64,000 nucleotides of DNA from an uncultured Bacteroidaceae bacterium (GTDB taxonomy: Bacteria; Bacteroidota; Bacteroidia; Bacteroidales; Bacteroidaceae). Location: NCBI GenBank assembly GCA_905235575.1, contig CAJOLZ010000004.1, forward strand, positions 29,364 to 93,363, written 5' to 3'. This document shows, piece by piece, positions 47,910 through 56,585 of the stretch (position 1 is the first letter of the stretch; every line of letters starts with the position of its first letter). A model generated the notes under the pieces. That model did no database searches, was not told where the DNA came from, and saw nothing but the letters and a program-made list of their open reading frames with translations. The translations under genes and the position numbers were made by a program.

Positions 47910-49202
47910 CTATTCGTAGAGATGGTATTTCTGCGAGCGCTGCCGAAACTCGTCTGCATCCTTATACCAATAGTCTCGGACGTCGTCCCATCGATGCTGC
48001 CGTGCGAAGCGTTCGCGTATCTGGTGCGAGCCGCAGACGCGGTCGAACATGCCGAACCGTTTCGAATTGACCACTTTGAAGAGTGCTCGTTTGGGATACA
48101 TCGAGGCTATTTCCTGTGCCACCAGAAACTGAATATCGGTGAGCGGAGCGCGCTCATAATCAGAGATATGCACCTGCACGCCAGCCACCTGTTTGCCTGC
48201 CATTCCTCCGTAGAACGGCTTGGCATGGATGGGTCGGAACACCACACCGGGCACGTCGAGCCCGTTCAGTCGCTGCGCGAGCATGTCGGCGTCGAGCCAG
48301 GATGCAGCGAACATCTGGAACGGGAGCGTATATCCCACACCGATGTTCAGGTAGTTGAATTCGCCGAGGATGCCGCTCATCGGATAACCGATGGCGGATG
48401 CCGGCTGCGGTATGTGTGGCGAGGGCGGAATCCATTGCAGGCCCGTGTCGGAATAGGTCATACTGCGATGCCAACCCTCCATCGGAATCACCGTCAGCGC
48501 ACATTTCACACCACTCTTGAGCATCCCCTCGCCATTGAGCAGCAGCGCGAGCTCGCCGCACGTCAGCCCGTAGACGTATGGGATGGCAAACTGACTCACG
48601 AACGAGCGGCAGTCCGGCTCGACCAGACAGCCTTCCACCTTCACACCGCCCAGCGGATTGGGGCGGTCGAGCACCACAAATTCCTTTCCCTGCTCAGCGG
48701 CAGCCTCCATCGCCAGTCCCATGGTGCTGACAAAAGTGAACGAGCGGCAACCGATGTCCTGAATGTCATAGACGAGCACGTCCACGTCGCGCAACATCGC
48801 AGGCGTGGGTTTGCATGTCGAGCCGTAGAGGGAGCGCACGGGCAGTCCGGTGTGCGCATCGCGAACGTCACCCAACCCCTCGCCGGCATGTTGGTCGCCC
48901 CTCACGCCGTGCTCCGGTCCGAAGAGCGCCACCAGATTCACCTCGGGAGCCTCATTCAGGATGTCGATGGTGGAGCGCAGCTGGCGGTCTACGCCCGTCG
49001 GATTGGTGATGAGCCCCACGCGCTTGCCCCGCAAGATGTCGAAACCGCGCTCGCGTAGCACCTCTATGCCGACCCTGATTTCCTCCGTCTGCGGTTCTTC
49101 CGCCTCGGGCTGCGGTTCCGTTTCCGTCTCTTTCGGGCGCATGAAGTACAGCGCGGCAAGCAGCATGACGGCCAAAGCCAAGCACACCTTTAAGTATCTC
49201 AT
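47910..49202 (-). CDS. Exo-beta-N-acetylmuramidase NamZ family (DUF1343)
   Basis: A 430-residue protein with an N-terminal membrane/signal segment (VCLALAVMLLAALYF), a short Glu/Pro linker, and the DUF1343/NamZ core. Core motifs are KRVGLITNPTGVDR, LFGPEHGVRGDQHAGE, VLVYDIQDIGCRSFTFVSTM, VVLDRPNPLGG and VEGCLVEP. The Bacillus and Tannerella enzymes release MurNAc from peptidoglycan fragments, so this is probably a cell-wall recycling or scavenging enzyme outside the cytoplasm. Its promoter is at 49353-49383, leaving a leader of about 145 nt with a 36-codon frame. Confidence 0.88.
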   Translation of the reverse strand: MRYLKVCLALAVMLLAALYFMRPKETETEPQPEAEEPQTEEIRVGIEVLRERGFDILRGKRVGLITNPTGVDRQLRSTIDILNEAPEVNLVALFGPEHGVRGDQHAGEGLGDVRDAHTGLPVRSLYGSTCKPTPAMLRDVDVLVYDIQDIGCRSFTFVSTMGLAMEAAAEQGKEFVVLDRPNPLGGVKVEGCLVEPDCRSFVSQFAIPYVYGLTCGELALLLNGEGMLKSGVKCALTVIPMEGWHRSMTYSDTGLQWIPPSPHIPQPASAIGYPMSGILGEFNYLNIGVGYTLPFQMFAASWLDADMLAQRLNGLDVPGVVFRPIHAKPFYGGMAGKQVAGVQVHISDYERAPLTDIQFLVAQEIASMYPKRALFKVVNSKRFGMFDRVCGSHQIRERFARQHRWDDVRDYWYKDADEFRQRSQKYHLYE

Positions 49203-49214
49203 TTCCTACTTGTT

Positions 49215-49325
49215 TTACAGCTTTTTGTTTCCATCCGGAACCGTATTTTGCTGCAGGCGCGCTTCCCTACTTGAGGAGAAAGCAGCATCCAGCGCCGGAA
49301 TTTCCACGATATCACGTCGTTTCAT
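49215..49325 (-). CDS. Possible 36-aa upstream ORF in the namZ leader
   Basis: The frame starts MKRRDIVEIPALDAAFSSSR and ends NKKL. It lies 22 bp downstream of the predicted transcription start and its stop is 12 nt before the namZ ATG. No similarity is recognised. It could be a small protein, a leader peptide or chance. Confidence 0.3.
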   Translation of the reverse strand: MKRRDIVEIPALDAAFSSSREARLQQNTVPDGNKKL

Positions 49326-49352
49326 GGCATTATATCTTCTGCTTAAACTCCA

Positions 49353-49383
49353 CAAAGATACGTATTTTCTGCCGAGCATGCAA
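49353..49383 (-). promoter_or_regulatory. Promoter of the namZ-like gene
   Basis: Minus-strand TTG (49381-49383), 20 bp, TATCTTTG (49353-49360). Confidence 0.75.
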
Positions 49384-49508
49384 GCGAACTGAGAGAAAGA
49401 TTGGGAGGAATGGACGAGGATGAAGCAGTGAGTTTATTATTACATTTTTCTATCATATTTTCCTCACAGCAGCGAAATTTCGCTGTCGAAACCCGTTGCG
49501 CGGACAAA

Positions 49509-49547
49509 CGCACCGTGGTGCGACAGGCGTCGCACCACGGTGCGTTT
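49509..49547 (+). repeat. Modular hairpin element (family A), copy 8, single perfect hairpin
   Basis: CGCACCGTGGTGCGAC, loop aggc, exact complement, then TTT. It is the minimal form of the family. No plus-strand gene lies upstream. Confidence 0.9.
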
Positions 49548-49617
49548 CACTCCAAAGCGTGCTCCGCGCAGAATTTCTCGGAGATAGCGCAAATTTCGCA
49601 AAATTACGAATCGCTGA

Positions 49618-49756
49618 TAATCAGACACATAAATTTTATTCGGATTCCGATGCGCACGACGTCGCAGCCAAGCACATCGATTCTCACAACTTCTCACACC
49701 ATTTTTCGAAGGCGCAAGAAACTGCATGAGCACAAGAATCTTCCGATTTTAGGACA
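49618..49756 (+). repeat. Dispersed repeat family C, copy 2
   Basis: This matches 42670-42810 in ordered blocks, again about 70 bp right of a family A element. The following 49757-49947 holds no gene or signal I could support. Confidence 0.55.
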
Positions 49757-49947
49757 TATCAAGACGCGAAACCTCCACATTGAAAAACACAAGAAAATGT
49801 TCTGACGAAAAACATTGATTATATGGTCCCAAAAGACAATTATCTGTCCTATTATGCGAGAAAGGAGTGTTATCTTTTTTCACGCAGTATGACTGATTAC
49901 AATTTCTATACAGAAAGAGGAGGCGGATAATTGACTATAAGCCAGAT

Positions 49948-50074
49948 AAAAAAGGGAAGCCAGCAGAGCGATAAATGTTCACCCAACTGGCTTCTGACCA
50001 ACTATTATTAACTATTCATTTGGTTACCGCTTCACAGCGGGATAGGGCAATAATACCATTTTTCTTGATATTAT
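49948..50074 (-). ncRNA. Candidate structured small RNA
   Basis: A promoter (50080-50109) and a terminator (GAAGCCAG paired with CTGGCTTC, then TTTTTT near 49948) define a transcript of about 127 nt with no adjacent gene. It can fold a 5' hairpin (arms at 50067-50078 and 50046-50057, partly upstream of the predicted start), CCGCT-GTGA-AGCGG, and ACCAA pairing with TTGGT. An 11-codon frame (MVLLPYPAVKR) lies at 50024-50059. No known RNA family recognised; 6S RNA is a weak alternative. Confidence 0.6.
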
Positions 50075-50079
50075 CGCCG

Positions 50080-50109
50080 CAAAGTTAAGTAAAATTTTTC
50101 AAACTGCAA
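50080..50109 (-). promoter_or_regulatory. Promoter of the candidate small RNA
   Basis: Minus-strand TTG (50107-50109), 19 bp, TAACTTTG (50080-50087). Confidence 0.7.
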
Positions 50110-50192
50110 TAATTTTCTGTAAAAAAAAAAAAATGATGTTTTTTTTATTTTCCACATTATTGAAAGTTCAAGAGAGGATAATTTTAAGAAAG

Positions 50193-50753
50193 TCAACCAT
50201 AGACTGTTTCCCAGGTGCTGTCAGGCGTTTTGTCGGCCCTCCGATACCAGTCGCTGTAGTCTATGTAGTGCATCGCATAGGTTCTGTTGAGCTGCTGTGC
50301 CTGCTCGGGGTCGACCTTCTTGATGAACTTCGCAGGCACACCGCCCCACAGTTCGCCGTCGCCAATGACCGTATTGCTGAGCACGAGCGCACCGGCCGCC
50401 ACGATGGCTCCGCGGCCCACCACGGCATGGTCGAGCACCGTGGCGCCCATGCCCACCAGGGCACCGTCGCGCACCTCACATCCGTGGAGCGTCACACTGT
50501 GGCCGATGGTCACGTCGTCGCCCAGGATCACCGGTGCCTTGCCGTTCAGCGTATGGAGACAGCTGCAGTCCTGAATGTTCGTGCGGTTGCCAATCTTGAT
50601 GAAATGAACGTCGCCGCGCACCACGGCGTTGAACCAGATGGTCACATCGTCGCCCATCTCCACGTCGCCCACAATGACGGCTCCCTCACTGAAATAACAG
50701 TGCTTGCCGTAGCGGGGTGCAGGCATCCCCTCGAGTTTTTTGAACAGTGCCAT
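50193..50753 (-). CDS. Gamma-carbonic-anhydrase-like hexapeptide-repeat protein
   Basis: A 186-residue left-handed beta-helix protein of the YrdA/PaaY type. Hexapeptide repeats run from residue 25 to about 140. Metal-binding positions appear in NRTNIQDCSCLHTLNG and VTIGHSVTLHGCEV, giving the three-His site of gamma carbonic anhydrases. Catalysis is unproven in most YrdA proteins. Single gene with a -7 box, TACCTTTG, at 50814-50821 (minus). Confidence 0.88.
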   Translation of the reverse strand: MALFKKLEGMPAPRYGKHCYFSEGAVIVGDVEMGDDVTIWFNAVVRGDVHFIKIGNRTNIQDCSCLHTLNGKAPVILGDDVTIGHSVTLHGCEVRDGALVGMGATVLDHAVVGRGAIVAAGALVLSNTVIGDGELWGGVPAKFIKKVDPEQAQQLNRTYAMHYIDYSDWYRRADKTPDSTWETVYG

Positions 50754-50813
50754 ATTATACGAAAATTGTGTGTTTACGCGTCACACAGAGGTGCGCGGCG
50801 CAGTTTCCGAGTG

Positions 50814-50871
50814 CAAAGGTACGGATTTTCCGCCAATCGCTTGCCGTTTGCATCATTTTTACCTAAATTTG
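50814..50871. promoter_or_regulatory. Divergent promoters of the gamma-CA-like gene and aminopeptidase P
   Basis: Minus TACCTTTG at 50814-50821. Plus TTG (50841-50843), 20 bp, TAAATTTG (50864-50871). Confidence 0.7.
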
Positions 50872-50899
50872 TGAAACGAAGACACAAATCAAGACACGC

Positions 50900-52609
50900 A
50901 TGAAACAGGAAATCTGCAACCGAATCGAGGCACTGCGCCAATGGATGAACGAACAGGAACTGGGTGGCATGGTGCTGCCCACGATGGATCCTCACAACTC
51001 GGAATATGTGGCTGCCCACTGGCAGGCGAGGCAATGGTTCAGCGGATTCACGGGCAGTGCCGGCACACTCGTGGTGACACCCACGGAGGCTTGTCTGTGG
51101 ACCGACTCGCGCTATTGGCTGCAAGCCACGGAACAACTCTCGGGAACGCCTATCGACCTGATGCGCGAGGGCGAAGACGAGGAACTCGCCGTGTGGATGG
51201 AGAAGCACGTTGCAGGGCGCATCGGATTTCCCGAGGACATGATGGTGAGCCAGCTCTACGCCGAGATTTTCACAGTAAACACGTCGCAGAGCGCCACTCC
51301 CCTGCCCGCCGCAGCACTCGACGCGCTGTGGCCCGACCGCCCGTCGCTGCCGTTCTCGAAAGCCGAAGTGATGCCCGAGAACCTGGCCGGGGAAGCAGCG
51401 GAGAGCAAGATGCAGCGCATCGTGAAGTGGTTGGAAGAAAAACAAGGCAACGAACTCTTTATCAGCGAGCTGTCGGAGATATGCTGGACGCTGAATCTGC
51501 GCGCCGACGACATACCGTACAACCCATTCCTCATCTCGTTCCTGCTGCTCCGCACCGACGGAAATCACGTGCTCTATACCCATCAGGAACAACTGGACAG
51601 CGAGGTGAGACGCCATCTCGAATCGCTACATATAAGCATCCGCCCCTATGACGAAGGGCTGCGCATCCAGCAGGAACGGCTGAAGGTGGAGACGGAGGAA
51701 AGCCCCGTGGCCGCCTTCCGCGCACGGAAGAACGATGCCGAGATTGCAGGGTTCAGAGAGGCGCACGTGAGAGACGGCGTGGCCATGGTACGCTTCATGA
51801 GGCGGCTGGAGGAGACGAGAAACGAAGAATGGACGGAGCTGAGGGTGGACAGAGAACTGACCGCACTGCGCGCCGAGCAACCCGGATTCCGTGGGTTGAG
51901 TTTCGAGACCATCGCTGCCAGCGGCCCACACGGAGCCATCGTACACTACGAGGCAACGGAAGAGACATCTGCCGTACTGGCCGACCACGGCTTCCTGCTG
52001 CTGGACAGCGGTGCCCACTACGACTGCGGAACCACCGACATCACGCGCACCATCGCCCTGGGCAGCCTCACCGACGAGGAACGGCACGTCTATACACTGG
52101 TGCTGCGCGGCCATCTGCAGTTGCAAAACATGCACTTTCCCGAAGGCACCACGGGCTTGCAACTGGACACGGCAGCACGTGCGTCAATGTGGCGCGAGGG
52201 CTACGACTTCGGCCATGGCACGGGACACGGCGTGGGGCATCGGCTTGGGGTGCACGAGGGACCGGTGCAGATACGCAAAAACGTGCGCGCATGTACATTA
52301 TTAGATATACGCGCGCGACAGGTAATCACCGACGAGCCGGGAATCTACGTTGAAGGACGCTTCGGAGTGCGCATCGAAAACATGCTTCTGTGCCAGGAGG
52401 CCGGCGCAACCGAATTCGGCCGATTCCTGCGCTTCGAACCGCTGACACTGTGCCCCTACGACCTGCGGGCCATCGACCCAGAAATGCTCTCCGCTGAGGA
52501 GCGAGGCTGGCTAAACGAATATCACCGGCACGTACGCATCACGCTGGAGCCGCTGCTCGACGACCCCGCCGACCGCCGCTGGCTGCAAGAGGCTACCAGA
52601 CCTCTGTGA
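50900..52609 (+). CDS. Xaa-Pro aminopeptidase (M24B)
   Basis: A 569-residue cytoplasmic peptidase removing N-terminal residues before proline. Two creatinase-like N-terminal domains (about residues 1-300) precede the pita-bread domain. Metal ligands lie in LLDSGAHYDCGTTDITRT (two Asp), GHGTGHGVGHRLGVHEG (His), ITDEPGIYVEG (Glu) and GVRIENMLL (Glu). Length fits the three-domain XPNPEP1-like form common in Bacteroidetes. No signal peptide. Confidence 0.95.
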   Translation: MKQEICNRIEALRQWMNEQELGGMVLPTMDPHNSEYVAAHWQARQWFSGFTGSAGTLVVTPTEACLWTDSRYWLQATEQLSGTPIDLMREGEDEELAVWMEKHVAGRIGFPEDMMVSQLYAEIFTVNTSQSATPLPAAALDALWPDRPSLPFSKAEVMPENLAGEAAESKMQRIVKWLEEKQGNELFISELSEICWTLNLRADDIPYNPFLISFLLLRTDGNHVLYTHQEQLDSEVRRHLESLHISIRPYDEGLRIQQERLKVETEESPVAAFRARKNDAEIAGFREAHVRDGVAMVRFMRRLEETRNEEWTELRVDRELTALRAEQPGFRGLSFETIAASGPHGAIVHYEATEETSAVLADHGFLLLDSGAHYDCGTTDITRTIALGSLTDEERHVYTLVLRGHLQLQNMHFPEGTTGLQLDTAARASMWREGYDFGHGTGHGVGHRLGVHEGPVQIRKNVRACTLLDIRARQVITDEPGIYVEGRFGVRIENMLLCQEAGATEFGRFLRFEPLTLCPYDLRAIDPEMLSAEERGWLNEYHRHVRITLEPLLDDPADRRWLQEATRPL

Positions 52610-52636
52610 GGCACGGACTCGGCATCATGTCCCCAA

Positions 52637-52676
52637 CACACCGTTGAATGACGGATGTCGCACCACGGTGCGTTTT
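52637..52676 (+). repeat. Modular hairpin element (family A), copy 9, half degenerate
   Basis: Right arm GTCGCACCACGGTGCG and TTTT are intact, loop ggat. The left arm (CACACCGTTGAATGAC) has lost much of its pairing. It follows the aminopeptidase gene. Confidence 0.75.
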
Positions 52677-52721
52677 CCTTCTCATGCAGGGACAGCCAAT
52701 AATCTTCAATCAAGAAAGCAC

Positions 52722-52765
52722 AAAAAAGCGGCAGGGCAACACCCGGATGAGGGTTGCCCTGCCGC
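52722..52765 (-). terminator. Terminator of the fasciclin lipoprotein gene
   Basis: A 13-bp stem (GCGGCAGGGCAAC with GTTGCCCTGCCGC) and TTTTTT on the minus strand. Confidence 0.9.
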
Positions 52766-52790
52766 AAATTATCTCGCTACGGATAGTATC

Positions 52791-54932
52791 TTACCAGATA
52801 TCCTCCGGCTTCTCAGGATTGTCGTACACTTCCTTCGGGCAGAATTCCATGTAGTCCATGTAGAACTCTTTCTTGTCGGAATCGAGCACCGACTTCATAC
52901 GCATGTAGTATGTCTTGTCGGGATCCATGGTACCGCGCCACATGATACGGCGTATGTTCTCTCGGTTGTTGCTGTTCACACCGCGCTCGGTTGCGCCACG
53001 CTCGTACACCGAGTTGCAGCCCTTCATAACCATATTGTTGCGCAGACGGTGGTCGATTTCAGCATCGTAGTCGGGGTCGCCCGTGTCGTCCTCCCAACCA
53101 AATAGTTTCTGGTTCGTAGCATTCTGGAATCCGCGTGTCAGGTCGAGAGGAATACCGGCCACAGGAAGGTTGTTGAGGTCGGAACCGAAGTAAATCTGCT
53201 GCACACCGCGGTTGCCATTTGCCAGCACACAATAGCGGAACTCATAGGTTCCACGGCGCGGCACGGGCGGCAACTTGATGGTGATGTCAAAGTGACCCAC
53301 AGCCTTCATCTCGTCGTGATAGAGGTTACACCAGTCATAGTTATATGCGTTGTAATAGACGAAATTGGTCTGTTCGCTTTGTGAGAAATTCTCGAAGTAG
53401 GGATAAATGGCATCGTTCGGGATATACACGAACTGATTGCGCTTATCGCTGGACCTCTTTTGGCGGATTTCATTTGTCATGGCCTCAGGCATACAGCTCA
53501 TGCCATCGAAACGGATACGCTGCTTGGCCAGGTTGTCACGAGTGGCATCGTTATAGGAAAGCGGAGCATCAATCTCGTAAATGTTACAGTTGATCATGTC
53601 GCTCGTATTCGTATGTCCGCTGTTGGTGAGAATCTTGCAACCCACCTTGTCGTCGTCGCAGGCGATTTCCTGTCCATTGTCGCTACGTCCGTCGGCAATG
53701 ATGGGGAAACGGTTGATGTAGATACCTTGGCTGGCCTTTGTCTCGATGAGTTTGAAGAGACGACGCTTGCCCATGGTGCTGTAATACTCACATACGGGAA
53801 TCGTGTAGTTGTATGGGTTCGAACTGGAATAGCCAGTCTCATTGACGTGGAATACGAGACGGTCGGTCGCAATCTTCATGGGAAGAATGTGATACGTAAT
53901 CCACTGATTGAGTATGTTATCCTCGCTCTCGTAGCTATCATCGCTCACGAAGACATCTTCGTCAGAATACTGATGGTTGGCGAGCACCCAACGCTTTATC
54001 TCCTCCAAAAGGTCTGGCCCCTTGGGGTCGATGCCCTGCGAAACCCAGAATTCATCAGGCTCCAGGAAGAGCGTGAAGCCATACTTGCGATGCTGCGGAG
54101 CATAGCCGGTCTCGTTCTCTGCAAAGCCCAGGGAATTCATGCCCGGAAGGTCGGGAATAAGGTTACGCTGGTAAAGGCTCTCATACACTTCGTCACGCAC
54201 AACATTGAGCGTATCGAGCAGGCCACAAGCCTGAATCACACGAAATGCAGCCAAGAAACCGTCCTTCTGCTTGTCAAGTGATTCCTGAATAAAGGTAGCG
54301 GCTGTCACATCTTTCGGTGCGATAACCTTTCCAATCTGATGAATCACACCGTTCAGGCACAAGATGTCACGCTGTGTCAAGCTGATGGGATGGTCCTGAT
54401 TGATATAGATACTGTCAGGGAAGTTAGGCACATAATGTACTGCCAGTTTGTGGTCGTTGAGGGTTGCAAGCGGGAACTCTGCCATGTCTATCTCGGGGAA
54501 GCGGCCAGACTCGTAGTAGGTCTCATCAGCACCGTCAATGATAGAGTTATACACTACCACCTTGCGGATAGAGTCGAGTTTCATGCTGTCGAGGAAAGCA
54601 TCCCACGAAGCACCTGTCATCATTTCGTGCAGCGAATCCTCGGCTGCCAAATCTTCCAGATACTGCTGGATAGCCTCGTTGGTGGGCGCAAACACGGTAT
54701 AGTGGCCGCGCGCGGTCATCAACTGTCCCACTGTGCTTTCGCTAATCTCAGAGACGGGAACCAGTTTAAGCAGATTCACATAGGTCGAATAGGCATCATG
54801 TCTCTCCAGATACGACATGACGGTGTCGTACTTGAACACGTATCGTGCCGAAGTATCGACATCTTCCTTACACCCCACTACGACTATAGCAAGGAGCATC
54901 AGGAATAGCTTCTGAATTGTTCTTTTTTTCAT
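52791..54932 (-). CDS. Fasciclin (FAS1)-domain lipoprotein
   Basis: A 713-residue lipoprotein (MLLAIVVVGCKED). An N-terminal FAS1 domain shows HYTVFAPTNEAIQQYLEDL and DILCLNGVIHQIGKVIAP. A second FAS1-like region follows with YGFTLFLEPDEFW and ITYHILPM. The long beta-rich C-terminal part (FDITIKLPPVPRRGTYEFRY, then a YYMRMKSVLDSDKKEFYMD segment) has no name I know. Bacteroidetes often encode such proteins near SusC/SusD pairs as surface adhesins, but none is nearby here. A -7 box, TATATTTG, lies at 54966-54973 (minus). Confidence 0.83.
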   Translation of the reverse strand: MKKRTIQKLFLMLLAIVVVGCKEDVDTSARYVFKYDTVMSYLERHDAYSTYVNLLKLVPVSEISESTVGQLMTARGHYTVFAPTNEAIQQYLEDLAAEDSLHEMMTGASWDAFLDSMKLDSIRKVVVYNSIIDGADETYYESGRFPEIDMAEFPLATLNDHKLAVHYVPNFPDSIYINQDHPISLTQRDILCLNGVIHQIGKVIAPKDVTAATFIQESLDKQKDGFLAAFRVIQACGLLDTLNVVRDEVYESLYQRNLIPDLPGMNSLGFAENETGYAPQHRKYGFTLFLEPDEFWVSQGIDPKGPDLLEEIKRWVLANHQYSDEDVFVSDDSYESEDNILNQWITYHILPMKIATDRLVFHVNETGYSSSNPYNYTIPVCEYYSTMGKRRLFKLIETKASQGIYINRFPIIADGRSDNGQEIACDDDKVGCKILTNSGHTNTSDMINCNIYEIDAPLSYNDATRDNLAKQRIRFDGMSCMPEAMTNEIRQKRSSDKRNQFVYIPNDAIYPYFENFSQSEQTNFVYYNAYNYDWCNLYHDEMKAVGHFDITIKLPPVPRRGTYEFRYCVLANGNRGVQQIYFGSDLNNLPVAGIPLDLTRGFQNATNQKLFGWEDDTGDPDYDAEIDHRLRNNMVMKGCNSVYERGATERGVNSNNRENIRRIMWRGTMDPDKTYYMRMKSVLDSDKKEFYMDYMEFCPKEVYDNPEKPEDIW

Positions 54933-55277
54933 TCTATTTTAGTCTTTAGTTTAGTTTCGTAGCCACAAATATAGGAACTTTTTATAAAAAAAGCGCATCA
55001 ACTATTGAAAAAATGTTCAAAAGTGTAAAATAAAAGACATTTATTAACATTTTTTACACATCAGGGTGAGGTATGACTGCGTTTAATCTTTCTGAGACCT
55101 TATAGAATTTCCCGCAAAATGATGATGGAGTATATTGCATTTTCAGCAACACGACCGCACGAAATGCATTTTTTTCGTTCTTTTCTTCCGAGGTTCCGAA
55201 TATATATGTACTTTTGCATGAGAATTCACCGTTTGAAAAACATCAAATAACTGAATCATAACCCTAAAACAAAAAAC
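54933..55277. promoter_or_regulatory. Divergent intergenic region with -7 boxes for FAS1 and epimerase genes
   Basis: Minus TATATTTG at 54966-54973 and plus TACTTTTG at 55209-55216. The -33 boxes are poor on both sides. The AT-rich middle shows no gene. Confidence 0.5.
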
Positions 55278-56435
55278 ATGAAGAAAATGATTTTTGCCAG
55301 CCTCGCCCTTTTGGCAGGCCTTGGCCTGACCTCCTGTGGTGGTCAGAAGAATGCTACGGAAGAGGCTCCCGAGTTGACTCTTTCCGGTCTGAATCCCACT
55401 GATTTCCAGACAGACAGCACAGCGCTTTTCGTACTGAAGAACAATGCCGGCATGGAGGTCTGCCTCACCAATTTCGGCGGTCGCATCGTCAGCATCGTAG
55501 TGCCTGACAAGGACGGCAACCCCACCGACGTATGTCTGGGCCACGACAACATTGACGACTACGTGAAGTATGGTGCACAGGGATGCAACTTCGGTGCGCT
55601 CATCGGACGCTATGGCAACCGCATCGGAGACAGCAAGTTCACACTCGACGGCGAGGAGTATCAGCTCATTCCCAACAACAATGGCAACAGCCTGCATGGC
55701 GGTGGCCCGATTGCTTTCCACAACCGCATTTGGGACTACAATCAGGTTTCAGACACACAGATTGACTTCACCACCTTCAGCCCCGACGGTGAGGACGGAT
55801 ACCCCGGCAACCTGAATGTGAAGGTGACTTATTCGCTCACGGAGGATAACACACTGACTATCGCTTATGAGGCCACGACCGACAAGGCTACGATTCTGAA
55901 CCTGACCAACCACTGCTACTTCAACCTCAGCGGCGACGGTTCCAAGGACTGCCTCGACGAGATTCTGCAGCTCGATGCCAACGAGATTACGGCCATCAAC
56001 AGCGCAGTATTGCCCACTGGCGAGATTCTTTCGGTCGAGGGCACTCCCTTCGACTTCCGCACCCCCGCAGTGGTGGGTGACGGCATCAACCAAACCGACA
56101 ATGAGCAGATTGTAAACGGCAGTGGATTCGATCACAACTGGATTCTGAATCCCGAACGCGACCTGACCGCCGCCTTCGGAAGCATCTACGACCCCAACAG
56201 CGGCATCGTGATGGAGATGTTCACCGACCAGCCCGCCGTACAGTTTTATGCCGGCAACTTCCTCAACGGAGGCTTCGTAGGAAAGAAGGGTGTCAAGAAT
56301 CCTAAACGTAGTGCTTTCTGTTTCGAGACCCAGCACTATCCCGACAGTCCCAACCACCCGTCGTTCCCCTCGACTGTGCTGCGTCCGGGCGAGGTTTATT
56401 CCACCTGCACTGCCTATAAGTTCAGTGTGAAATAA
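55278..56435 (+). CDS. galM: Aldose 1-epimerase (mutarotase) lipoprotein
   Basis: A 385-residue enzyme interconverting alpha and beta anomers of galactose or glucose. A lipoprotein signal (LAGLGLTSCGG) places it in the envelope, unlike the cytoplasmic E. coli GalM. Core motifs are FGGRIVSIVVPDKDG, GRYGNRIGDSKFTLDG, NSLHGGGPIAFHNRIWD (catalytic His), LTNHCYFNLSGDG and the C-terminal FCFETQHYPDSPNHPSFPS (catalytic Glu). Probably serves sugars released outside by glycosidases such as the nearby GH97. Confidence 0.93.
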   Translation: MKKMIFASLALLAGLGLTSCGGQKNATEEAPELTLSGLNPTDFQTDSTALFVLKNNAGMEVCLTNFGGRIVSIVVPDKDGNPTDVCLGHDNIDDYVKYGAQGCNFGALIGRYGNRIGDSKFTLDGEEYQLIPNNNGNSLHGGGPIAFHNRIWDYNQVSDTQIDFTTFSPDGEDGYPGNLNVKVTYSLTEDNTLTIAYEATTDKATILNLTNHCYFNLSGDGSKDCLDEILQLDANEITAINSAVLPTGEILSVEGTPFDFRTPAVVGDGINQTDNEQIVNGSGFDHNWILNPERDLTAAFGSIYDPNSGIVMEMFTDQPAVQFYAGNFLNGGFVGKKGVKNPKRSAFCFETQHYPDSPNHPSFPSTVLRPGEVYSTCTAYKFSVK

Positions 56436-56450
56436 CAGACTGACGAAATA

Positions 56451-56536
56451 CGCACCACGCTTTTCCGCACGACGCACCGTGCTGCGAAAGGCAACGCACC
56501 GTGCTGCGACGACCATCGCACCACGGTGCGTTTTTT
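56451..56536 (+). repeat. Modular hairpin element (family A), copy 10; probable galM terminator
   Basis: Three left arms (linkers gcacga, aggcaa), loop gacc, right arm, TTTTTT. The T-tract runs into TTAACCTGAATCGGTC (56535-56550), the left end of repeat family B without its body. Confidence 0.9.
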
Positions 56537-56585
56537 AACCTGAATCGGTCGCTCGGATTTAACTTTTCAAGGAAACTGTTTTCTG

